Source: Pseudomonas sp. RC10 (GTDB taxonomy: Bacteria; Pseudomonadota; Gammaproteobacteria; Pseudomonadales; Pseudomonadaceae). Taken from it: a stretch of DNA of 64,000 nucleotides. Every line of letters starts with the position of its first letter. Position 1 is the first letter of the stretch. Made by a program: the position numbers and the translations under genes. Shown piece by piece: positions 1 through 6,706 of the stretch. The notes under the pieces are model-generated. The model ran no database searches. It was not told the origin of the DNA and saw only the letters and a program-made list of their open reading frames with translations. The stretch lies in assembly GCF_038397775.1 (NCBI RefSeq), contig NZ_CP151650.1, forward strand, positions 5,642,001 to 5,706,000, in the 5' to 3' direction.

Positions 1-61
1 GTTGCGTGCCCCGGGTGCCCGGAAAGCCGGCAATTCTACCATCGTCGCAGCCGCACGCCGG

Positions 62-84
62 TGCAGATGGTGAACACATCTGCA
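62..84. other. perfect stem-loop at left edge
   Basis: TGCAGATG (62-69) and CATCTGCA (77-84) form a perfect 8-bp stem around a 7-nt loop. No T-run follows on either strand, so it is not a clear Rho-independent terminator. Its role is unknown. Confidence 0.4.
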
Positions 85-138
85 TTAGCCGAACATTAAC
101 CCTGGCACGGGTCAGCCAACGGTCACCTTCTCCAGATC

Positions 139-231
139 CTTCTATATATAGAAGCGTGCGACGCTTTGCCGCAGGGGCAGATCGCCGCACCCTTCCTTAT
201 ATATAGAAGTCTGCGTCTATTTGTCGCAGCA
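139..231. repeat. two-copy AT-palindrome repeat
   Basis: A perfect 16-bp palindrome, CTTCTATATATAGAAG, lies at 139-154. A related unit begins with TATATATAGAAG at 198, 55 bp downstream of the equivalent bases at 143. Similarity continues for about 30 bases, through a TGCG..TTTG(C/T)CGCAG stretch. The stretch 1-239 holds no gene I can support; it lies beyond the 3' end of hmp. The copies could be protein-binding sites or remnants of a short tandem duplication. Confidence 0.4.
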
Positions 232-239
232 GCCAAGGG

Positions 240-1421
240 TCATTCGAGAGCTGAAGCCGGACCGAAGAACTCGTAACGCGCCTGGTCATCCGGAACACCT
301 GCCGCCTTCAATTGGCGCTTCACTGCCGCCATGAAACCTTTCGGCCCCAGGAAATACGCATCCAGATCGCGGTCCTCAGGCAACCACTGCTCCAGTTGCG
401 CCTGATCCAGCAAACCCACCGCGTGCGCGGCCGCACTGACACCATCATCTTCGCTGTACAGGTAGAACTGTTTCAATTGAGGGTGCTTGCTGGCCAGCCC
501 CTCGATCCAGTCGCGGAACGCGTGAACCGAGCCATTGCGCGCGCAGTGGATGAAATGGATTGGGCGCTGCGTTTCCAGCGCCGCCTGCAGCATGGCCAGG
601 GTCGGTGTAATGCCCACTCCCCCACTGATCAGCACCAGCGGCTTGTCGCTGTGCGCCAGGGTGAACTCCCCTGAAGGCGGGAAGAGGCTAATGCTGTTCC
701 CCACCTGCACTTTGTCATGCAGGTAGTTGGAGGCACGACCGCCAGGCTCACGCTTCACGCTGATGCGGTACTGATTGTTGCCGGCCCGCGCAGACAATGA
801 GTAGTTACGGCGGATTTCTTCGCCGTTCAGGAACAGCTGCATACCGATGTACTGACCAGGGGTGAAGTCGAGGATCGGCTGGCCATCCGCGGGCGCGAAG
901 TAGAACGATGTAATCTCGGCACTTTCGGCGACTTTGTTGACGACTTTGAACTCACGGGCACCGCGCCAGCCGCCAACGGCCAAGGCTTTTTCCTCGTAGA
1001 TGTTTTCTTCGGCGCCAATCAGAATGTCAGCCAACTGCCCGTAGGCCCGCCCCCAGGCAGCGATGACCTCGTCCGTCGCGATTTCCGCACCCAGCACTTC
1101 ACGGATCGCTTCCAGCAGGCACTCGCCGACCAGCGGGTAATGCTCCGGCAGAATTTGCAGCGCGACGTGCTTATTGATGATCTTGGCCACCAACCCACCC
1201 AATTGATCGAGTTGGTCGATGTGCCGGGCGTACATCAACACGCCGTTGGCCAGGGCGCGGGGCTGATCGCCACTCGCTTGGTGCGCCTGATTGAACAGCG
1301 GGCGGACTTGGGGGTACTTATTGAGCAGCTTTTTGTAAAAATGAGTCGTCAGGGCTTCACCGCCGCTCTCCAGCAGCGGGACGGTGGATTTGACGATGGC
1401 ACGATCCGAAGCATTCAACAT
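240..1421 (-). CDS. hmp: flavohemoglobin (nitric oxide dioxygenase)
   Basis: Cytoplasmic nitric oxide dioxygenase of 393 aa that oxidises NO to nitrate using O2 and NAD(P)H. The globin domain covers about residues 1-140. It carries Tyr29, Gln53, proximal His85 and Tyr95, the same numbering as E. coli Hmp. The FAD/NAD reductase part has RRNYSLS at 204-210 and a GGVGITP nucleotide-binding motif near 268. Its length is normal for the family. It is transcribed alone. A sigma-54-type promoter and three NorR-like enhancer sites lie upstream, so NO-responsive control is likely. In several pseudomonads the NorR-like activator gene (fhpR) sits next to this gene; here the neighbour is cheV instead. Confidence 0.96.
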   Translation of the reverse strand: MLNASDRAIVKSTVPLLESGGEALTTHFYKKLLNKYPQVRPLFNQAHQASGDQPRALANGVLMYARHIDQLDQLGGLVAKIINKHVALQILPEHYPLVGECLLEAIREVLGAEIATDEVIAAWGRAYGQLADILIGAEENIYEEKALAVGGWRGAREFKVVNKVAESAEITSFYFAPADGQPILDFTPGQYIGMQLFLNGEEIRRNYSLSARAGNNQYRISVKREPGGRASNYLHDKVQVGNSISLFPPSGEFTLAHSDKPLVLISGGVGITPTLAMLQAALETQRPIHFIHCARNGSVHAFRDWIEGLASKHPQLKQFYLYSEDDGVSAAAHAVGLLDQAQLEQWLPEDRDLDAYFLGPKGFMAAVKRQLKAAGVPDDQARYEFFGPASALE

Positions 1422-1464
1422 GACGAACTCCTGAGGCTCAATGAAAAGAAGATGCTGTAGTCAT

Positions 1465-1480
1465 ATCAGGAACCGTGCCA
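1465..1480 (-). promoter_or_regulatory. sigma-54-type promoter of hmp
   Basis: On the minus strand the sequence reads TGGCACGGTTCCTGAT. This keeps the -24 GG and has GA where GC is usual at -12, with 12-bp spacing between the two elements. It lies 44 bp upstream of the hmp start, with three enhancer-like sites further upstream. The -12 half is weak; the -24 half is excellent. Confidence 0.55.
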
Positions 1481-1520
1481 GTTAAATTTATTAATAAATT
1501 CAAATGGTTATACGGAACGT

Positions 1521-1577
1521 GTCTTTTTGACACGCAAGTGAAAGAAGTCATTACGACACATAATAAGTCATTATGAC
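1521..1577. promoter_or_regulatory. three NorR/FhpR-type enhancer sites
   Basis: Three 11-bp inverted sites fit the NorR core GT-N7-AC: GTCTTTTTGAC (1521-1531), GTCATTACGAC (1547-1557) and GTCATTATGAC (1567-1577). Three such sites upstream of a sigma-54 promoter is the architecture known for NorR-controlled norVW. The array lies about 40-110 bp upstream of the hmp sigma-54 promoter, suitable for enhancer binding. Confidence 0.6.
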
Positions 1578-1621
1578 TACACGAACGGACGTGAGCCGAC
1601 CCACAGGAAGAGTCAAAAAGT

Positions 1622-1648
1622 TAAAGCCTGCCTGCACAGGGTCGATAC
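1622..1648 (+). promoter_or_regulatory. sigma-28 (FliA) promoter of cheV
   Basis: TAAAGCCT (1622-1629), an 11-bp spacer and GTCGATAC (1641-1648) match the flagellar sigma-28 consensus TAAAG-N(about 14)-GCCGATAA closely. The site is about 65 bp upstream of the cheV start, as expected for a late flagellar/chemotaxis gene. Confidence 0.6.
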
Positions 1649-1711
1649 ATCGACATCGACAGCTGTTTGCGCGTTAAGGCGCACTCAGACACTGCATGAC
1701 AGAAGGTTCAC

Positions 1712-2608
1712 ATGTCCAAAAACGTCCGTGCGGATTCCCTCTCGCTGCTGCTGTTCACGTTACGCAGCGGAAAGCTGATGGCGATCAACCTGCTCAAAGT
1801 CAGTGAAATCATCCCCTGCCCTCCCCTCACTCGCCTTCCGGAATCACACCCCCATGTCAAAGGGGTCGCGACATTGAGGGGCAATTCGCTCTCGGTGATC
1901 GACCTGAGTCGTGCCATCGGCGAGCGCCCGCTGCTCGACCCGGACGGCGGCTGCCTGATCGTCACCGACGTCAGCCGCTCCAAGCAGGGGCTTCACGTGC
2001 AAGCGGTGAGCAAAATCGTCCACTGCCTGACCACCGATATCCGTCCGCCCCCTTTCGGCTCGGGCAACAAGTCGTTCATCACGGGCGTCACGCAAGTGGA
2101 TGGCACGCTGGTTCAGGTGCTGGACATCGAAAAGGTCATCCACGGGATCTCGCCGGTGCAAATCGTCGCCCAGGAAGCCGAACTCAGCCCTGAAGAGGTC
2201 AAGGTATTGAGTAAGGCGCGTATTTTGGTGGTGGACGACAGCCAGGTCGCGTTGCAACAGTCCGTGATCACGCTGCGCAACCTCGGCATCGAATGCCACA
2301 CAGCGCGCAGTGCCCGCGAGGCGATCGATCAACTGCTGGACCTGCAAGGTACGGCGCATCAGATCAACGTGGTGGTCTCCGATATCGAGATGTCGGAAAT
2401 GGACGGATACGCGTTCACCCGCACCCTGCGCGAGACGCCAGACTTCCAGGAGCTTTACGTCCTGTTGCACACTTCGCTGGACAGCGCGATGAACGCCGAG
2501 AAAGCCAAAGCGGCTGGCGCCAACGCAGTGCTGACCAAGTTTTCTTCACCCGAGCTGACGCGATGCTTGATCGAAGCCGCCCGTACGGTCGAAGCCCAAG
2601 GGATCTGA
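1712..2608 (+). CDS. cheV: chemotaxis coupling protein CheV
   Basis: CheW-REC fusion of 298 aa that couples chemoreceptors to CheA and acts as a phosphate sink or adaptation module. The CheW-like domain spans about 10-150. The receiver domain spans about 168-295, with acidic residues Asp175/Asp176, phosphoacceptor Asp224 in the SDIEM motif, and a conserved Lys near 276 (TKFSS). A sigma-28-type promoter precedes it. The acetyltransferase gene follows 41 bp downstream and could be cotranscribed. Which CheV paralogue this is cannot be decided from the sequence alone. Confidence 0.93.
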   Translation: MSKNVRADSLSLLLFTLRSGKLMAINLLKVSEIIPCPPLTRLPESHPHVKGVATLRGNSLSVIDLSRAIGERPLLDPDGGCLIVTDVSRSKQGLHVQAVSKIVHCLTTDIRPPPFGSGNKSFITGVTQVDGTLVQVLDIEKVIHGISPVQIVAQEAELSPEEVKVLSKARILVVDDSQVALQQSVITLRNLGIECHTARSAREAIDQLLDLQGTAHQINVVVSDIEMSEMDGYAFTRTLRETPDFQELYVLLHTSLDSAMNAEKAKAAGANAVLTKFSSPELTRCLIEAARTVEAQGI

Positions 2609-2649
2609 AACCCGGCGTTCACGACGCCTCGCCAGAGCACTACTGGTTG

Positions 2650-3111
2650 ATGCGTCGCGACCTGAGCCAGATTCATCGCCCGTTGGGCTGGCCTGACTCG
2701 TTGCACCGGGTGGATTTCTCCCGCGAAAACGCTGTTGCAGTCCATCGACTGCTCAGGCTCGGTACCGAGCTGGGCGGAGGTCGCGTGCCGGACTTCGAGA
2801 CATGGCTCGACGGATTCGAGAACGATCCCGAATTCGATCCCGCGTTGTGTTTCGTCCTGGAAGACTCATCCGGTGTCATCGCCGTCGCGCAATGCTGGAC
2901 CAGCGCATTCATCCGTAATCTTGTGGTTCATCCTCGCCTGCAAGGCCAGGGTGTCGGACTCGCCTTGCTAAACCATGTATTTGAGACATTCGCGGCACGG
3001 CACGAGGGGCATGTCGATTTGAAAGTCATGGAAAGCAACCTGACAGCCCGGCGTCTGTATGAGCGCGCTGAAATGTACTACGTGCAACGCTGCGAACTAG
3101 AACCCCGCTGA
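2650..3111 (+). CDS. GNAT family N-acetyltransferase
   Basis: Predicted 153-aa single-domain GNAT acetyltransferase. The acetyl-CoA-binding motif A (VVHPRLQGQGVGLALL) lies in the C-terminal half, followed by a typical motif B (ESNLTARRLYERA). The start is the ATG at 2650; the open frame runs further upstream, but that part overlaps cheV in another frame. The gene follows cheV closely on the same strand. The substrate is unknown. Confidence 0.8.
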   Translation: MRRDLSQIHRPLGWPDSLHRVDFSRENAVAVHRLLRLGTELGGGRVPDFETWLDGFENDPEFDPALCFVLEDSSGVIAVAQCWTSAFIRNLVVHPRLQGQGVGLALLNHVFETFAARHEGHVDLKVMESNLTARRLYERAEMYYVQRCELEPR

Positions 3112-3162
3112 GTCAGTCAAAGCCGCTGTCATTCCGCTGATAAGACAACGATGGAGACTCTC

Positions 3163-3486
3163 ATGAAAAGGACCACCTTGATGTTGCTCGCCCTCACTGC
3201 CGTCGCAGGCCAGGCCAGCGCCTCCAGCCCGGACGCCTGGAAAGCTTTCGACAAAACGCTGGTCGACAGCTGCGTCGCGGCCAGCTCCCTGAAAAACGCC
3301 AAACCTGCCGGCACCTCCGCGATGTTCGACGACAGCGTGGGATACAGCGCGCTGCTGATCAAAGGCCAGTACAAGCAAACGTTCATGAAAAACAAGACCG
3401 GCACCGAGCTGTGCCTGTATGACCGTAAAAACAAGAAAGCGCTGATCACCGAGTGGGATAACGTCACCACACTGCCGAAGAAATGA
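3163..3486 (+). CDS. small secreted hypothetical protein
   Basis: A 107-aa protein with a clear Sec signal peptide: Lys-Arg, a hydrophobic core, then GQASA before the mature part, which starts near SSPDAWK. The ATG at 3163 is preferred over the one at 3151 because GGAGA lies about 8 nt upstream of it. The mature part is about 85 residues with two Cys (CVAAS and ELCLYD) that could form a disulphide. I do not recognise the family; a periplasmic location is inferred. Confidence 0.7.
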   Translation: MKRTTLMLLALTAVAGQASASSPDAWKAFDKTLVDSCVAASSLKNAKPAGTSAMFDDSVGYSALLIKGQYKQTFMKNKTGTELCLYDRKNKKALITEWDNVTTLPKK

Positions 3487-3527
3487 GCTATATGTTCATC
3501 CCTTTGCCGGGCGCCTGAGAGGCTTCG

Positions 3528-4490
3528 ATGAAAAGCGTTGCGATTGTGCTGTTCCCCCATGTTCAGTCCCTGGATGTCGCAGGCCCGCTGGATGTGTTCG
3601 CCGAAGCCAATCGCTACGTCGCCAAAGGAGAGGGTTATCAGATCGTGACGATCGGCGCGGCGCCCTACCCCATCCTCGCCTCCAACGGCATGCCCCTCGG
3701 CGCGCAGTACGAGCTGGCCGATGCGCCGAAGCAATTCGACATCTTGTTGGTACCAGGCGGGCCGCTGTTACCCGAAAGTGCAGAAATGCCGCACATCACG
3801 GCCTGGCTGCATGAGGCAACGCCGCTGGCGGGTCGTTATGGCTCGATCTGCACCGGGGCTTTCATTCTCGGGCACGCCGGGTTGCTGGATGATAAACAGG
3901 CCGCGACCCATTGGAGCCATGCGCAGCAATTGGCCGATCTGTTTCCGAAAGCCAGGGTCGAGCCTGACCGGATTTACGTGCGAGACGGCAAGCTGATGAC
4001 GTCGGCAGGGGTCACGGCGGGGATCGACATGGCGTTGGCGCTGGTGGCCGAAGATCACGGCCCGGCGATTTCGCTGGCGGTCGCCAAACGCTTGCTGGTC
4101 GTGGCCCAGCGTCAGGGAGGGCAATCGCAATTCAGCCCCTACCTGAATGCCTCGGCGGACGATGACACGCCGGTGGCGAAGATTCAGCGCTACGTGATGG
4201 AACATATCAGCGAACCGTTTTCAGTGGAGCGCTTGGCGGAGGTGGTGTCGATGAGCCCACGCAGCTTCGCTCGGGTGTTCGCCCGAGATGCGAAGGTCAC
4301 CCCGGCCGAATTCGTGCAACGCGCCCGCATCGACGCCGCCCGGCACCTGCTGGAAGGCAGCGAAATGGTGATCAAGGCCGTGGCGTATCACTGCGGATTC
4401 GGCAGCGCTGCCCGCATGCGGTTGATCTTCACCCAACGGTTGGGCGTGACGCCCACGCAGTATCGAGACAGTTTTCGTAAGGAAGGCTAG
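3528..4490 (+). CDS. GlxA-family regulator (DJ-1/PfpI + AraC HTH)
   Basis: A 320-aa regulator of the GlxA type. Residues 1 to about 185 form a DJ-1/PfpI class I amidotransferase-like domain, with Cys108 in YGSICTGAF at the nucleophile-elbow position. Residues about 215-318 are an AraC-type double helix-turn-helix (RIDAARHLLEGS...VAYHCGFGS). Family members such as ArgR, GbdR and CdhR respond to amino-acid or quaternary-amine metabolites, but no adjacent metabolic gene indicates the ligand here. Confidence 0.9.
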   Translation: MKSVAIVLFPHVQSLDVAGPLDVFAEANRYVAKGEGYQIVTIGAAPYPILASNGMPLGAQYELADAPKQFDILLVPGGPLLPESAEMPHITAWLHEATPLAGRYGSICTGAFILGHAGLLDDKQAATHWSHAQQLADLFPKARVEPDRIYVRDGKLMTSAGVTAGIDMALALVAEDHGPAISLAVAKRLLVVAQRQGGQSQFSPYLNASADDDTPVAKIQRYVMEHISEPFSVERLAEVVSMSPRSFARVFARDAKVTPAEFVQRARIDAARHLLEGSEMVIKAVAYHCGFGSAARMRLIFTQRLGVTPTQYRDSFRKEG

Positions 4491-4547
4491 AGGCATCGTT
4501 GGCTAACGGTCGGTACAACCGACACACCTCCAGCGCCTGGCCTATTT

Positions 4548-4572
4548 TTCGCGAATAAATTCGCTCCTACAG
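4548..4572. repeat. single REP half-element (GAATTCATTCGCG family)
   Basis: A lone half-copy related to the GGGAGCGAATTCATTCGCG REP family, here reading TTCGCGAATAAATTCGCTCC and CTACAG. It sits between the 3' ends of the GlxA-type regulator and the small protein gene. Confidence 0.55.
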
Positions 4573-4591
4573 TTAAGCCAGCGTCAAGCGA

Positions 4592-4828
4592 TCAGCGCTT
4601 GCCCATCGAGCGACGAGTGCCTGAGGGGGCAGCACCAGGGCGTTTGTCGTGGTTCGATTTGCCCGAGCCTTTGTAGTGCGACGGGTTTTTCTTCGCCTGC
4701 AACAGCTCTGCTGGTTTGAACGGAAAGCCGAAGGCAGGAATGGCCGGCTTTTTCTCGCCGGATTCGGCTTGAACATCGACAGATTCGTCAGCGACTTCGG
4801 GAGCTGGCGTGTGTTCGGGGGTGGTCAT
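4592..4828 (-). CDS. conserved small hypothetical protein
   Basis: A 78-aa hydrophilic protein. The acidic N-terminus (about 1-25) is followed by a Pro/Phe segment (PAFGFPFKPAELL) and a basic Gly/Ser/Lys-rich tail ending RRSMGKR. The start is the ATG at 4828, with GGAGC about 5 nt upstream. The frame stays open further upstream, but that part overlaps the fimbrial tip gene antisense to nothing useful. It looks like a conserved Pseudomonas small protein, possibly nucleic-acid-binding because of the basic disordered tail; that is inference. Confidence 0.6.
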   Translation of the reverse strand: MTTPEHTPAPEVADESVDVQAESGEKKPAIPAFGFPFKPAELLQAKKNPSHYKGSGKSNHDKRPGAAPSGTRRSMGKR

Positions 4829-4934
4829 GGAAGCTCCGTGAGCGCTGGACGGTCGATGGGCAAACAGGCGTTGCCCGCAGGCCCCGCAGCATACCTGAAT
4901 CCCCTTTCGACCGCCCGTGCCAACCGAGCAACGG

Positions 4935-5936
4935 CTACTTGTAAAACAGGTCCACGAACACCTCTGCAGCGAATGGACCTGGGGTCGGGGTGTTGGTCTG
5001 CCATACCAGTTCGGCGTTGAAATCGGCGGTACCGGAATACATACCATCGAGCAGATCGATGATGTGAAACGGCTCGTTGAACCGAATCGGTTGGTGGGCT
5101 GGTGCATGGGTCACACGGATTCCAATGCTGTCGTTGCTGACTGGCACCAGCACGTCGCCCGCCAGCGTGCCGGACACAGGGGTGAAGCGCGCATTCAGGC
5201 TGAACGGTGAATCGCAGGTGCGGCTCGTCGCCAGCGCAAACCGCTGAAAAGTCGCCACCTCCCCTACACGCACGTTCTTGATGGGCACTGTGCCGAAATC
5301 GACGGTTTCCGGCAGCACTCGCAGCTCGGCATCACAGGCCACGAACCGCAGGCCCATCAAATTGTTGATGACGTAATTGAGGTTGTTGTCCGGCACCGGG
5401 CTCATGCCATTGCCGCTGTCGACCTGGAACATGCGGTAGTCGAGCAAGTCACTGGCCGATCCGGACGGCGGCGTCGGCCCGTACTTCTGAATGAATACCG
5501 AAAACGGCAGATTGAAACTGACCCTTGGACAGGCTGCGACATTCCCCATTCCCTCGGTGCAAGCCGGAAGCACGTGCTGCGTGGGAATTCGCCCGTTGTT
5601 TTGCAGGTAATCGATACCGTTGAGGGTCAGCCCCGCACGGATCCCTTCGCCGATCTGAACGTTCTCGGGATTCAGATACAGCACCACGTCTTCCGCAGGG
5701 CCGGACGCTTCGCGGGCGCATTCGATTGCTGCGTTCAAGCGCTCCGAACGCCAGACAACGCTGCCATCAGGCAACGTTGCGGGAATGGCAACGCTGCTGC
5801 TGAGATCGGCACGTATCACCGTTTCACCCGACCCCTGGGTCTTGCAGGTCATGGCCATGCCGGTCGCAGGCATGAGCAGGACACTCAAAAAAACCGGACA
5901 CCAGCGTGAGAAAGAAAAAGTCGTCATGTTCAGCAT
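4935..5936 (-). CDS. fimbrial tip/adhesin protein
   Basis: Predicted 333-aa secreted two-domain fimbrial protein. A signal peptide covers roughly 1-29 (ends TGMAM). An N-terminal lectin-like region follows, and a C-terminal fimbrial (pilin) domain starts around 200 (PETVDFGTVPI) and ends in the donor-strand-type AEVFVDLFYK. It is the last gene of the fimbrial cluster and overlaps the end of the second chaperone by a few bases, so it is probably translationally coupled. The ATG at 5927 is an alternative start. Its position and domain layout suggest a tip adhesin; the receptor is unknown. Confidence 0.75.
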   Translation of the reverse strand: MLNMTTFSFSRWCPVFLSVLLMPATGMAMTCKTQGSGETVIRADLSSSVAIPATLPDGSVVWRSERLNAAIECAREASGPAEDVVLYLNPENVQIGEGIRAGLTLNGIDYLQNNGRIPTQHVLPACTEGMGNVAACPRVSFNLPFSVFIQKYGPTPPSGSASDLLDYRMFQVDSGNGMSPVPDNNLNYVINNLMGLRFVACDAELRVLPETVDFGTVPIKNVRVGEVATFQRFALATSRTCDSPFSLNARFTPVSGTLAGDVLVPVSNDSIGIRVTHAPAHQPIRFNEPFHIIDLLDGMYSGTADFNAELVWQTNTPTPGPFAAEVFVDLFYK

Positions 5937-6706
5937 TTCTCGTTGAGTAGAGGGGGCTCAGAGCTGCGACCGGACGTGATATGCAGTCGAGCCATAAACG
6001 GTTCCGAGTCCTGCGACAGGGCCGAAAAGTCGCGCTGTCCGCCGTAATCGGTGAGTGCCTTGAAGTGCAGGCAGCCCGTTCCGACAGCCCGTTTCAGCCC
6101 CTCCGGCAAGCGAAGTGAACGCTCTGAAAACGGTTCGAGCAGGAGGTCTTCCTGAATCTCGACCCCGCCGAAAGTAATCTTCAGCAGCGCGGCATGGAAC
6201 GCCGTCGGATTGCGTACGTGAAGGACGTCGGAATCTTGCATGCTCCGTTGCCAGCGAAGGCTTTGCGGCACGTCGGCGGGTTCGCCATCAAGGCCTTTTG
6301 GCCGATAGAACACGTTGATGCGCTGACGCACCGCGATGGTCATTTGCTGCGGTGCATGGCTACGACGGGGCACTTCCAGCACATACAGGTGAAGCAGGGA
6401 TTCGCGATCTTGCGGCATGCCGACACCCTCATAAAGCACCCGAAAAGTCTGTCGCCCTTGCGCAATAATCTGTGCCAGATGGGGGGTCAGTACGAACGGC
6501 AGATCCCCGGGTGTTGCCTGATCGGCTTTTGGGTTTTCGATCCAGGCCTGAATCAATACCGGACCGCTGCCGGGATTGCTGACGTCAAGCGTCGCTTCCC
6601 GAAACCGGCCATCGAACACCAGCCGCGTCCCGCCCAATGACACGACCGCCTGCGCTTCACGGCCGACCAGCAGTGCGATGAAACAGATCATGGTCGCCCG
6701 TTTCAT
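5930..6706 (-). CDS. periplasmic fimbrial chaperone (second)
   Basis: A 258-aa PapD-like pilus chaperone. A signal peptide (ends REAQA) precedes the first Ig-like strand, starting VVSLGGTRLVFDGR. The hallmark VRQRINVFYRPKGL at the end of domain 1 contains the conserved Arg and the FYRP subunit-binding region. The ATG at 6706 is chosen because it overlaps the usher stop codon as ATGA and gives a proper signal peptide. It differs clearly from the first chaperone and directly precedes the tip gene, so it may be dedicated to the tip protein. Confidence 0.88.
   Translation of the reverse strand: MKRATMICFIALLVGREAQAVVSLGGTRLVFDGRFREATLDVSNPGSGPVLIQAWIENPKADQATPGDLPFVLTPHLAQIIAQGRQTFRVLYEGVGMPQDRESLLHLYVLEVPRRSHAPQQMTIAVRQRINVFYRPKGLDGEPADVPQSLRWQRSMQDSDVLHVRNPTAFHAALLKITFGGVEIQEDLLLEPFSERSLRLPEGLKRAVGTGCLHFKALTDYGGQRDFSALSQDSEPFMARLHITSGRSSEPPLLNEKC

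Noticed and set aside
6..206. 66-codon open frame at the left edge
   Set aside because: No ribosome-binding site, no hydrophobic or domain pattern, and it runs through the AT palindrome repeat.
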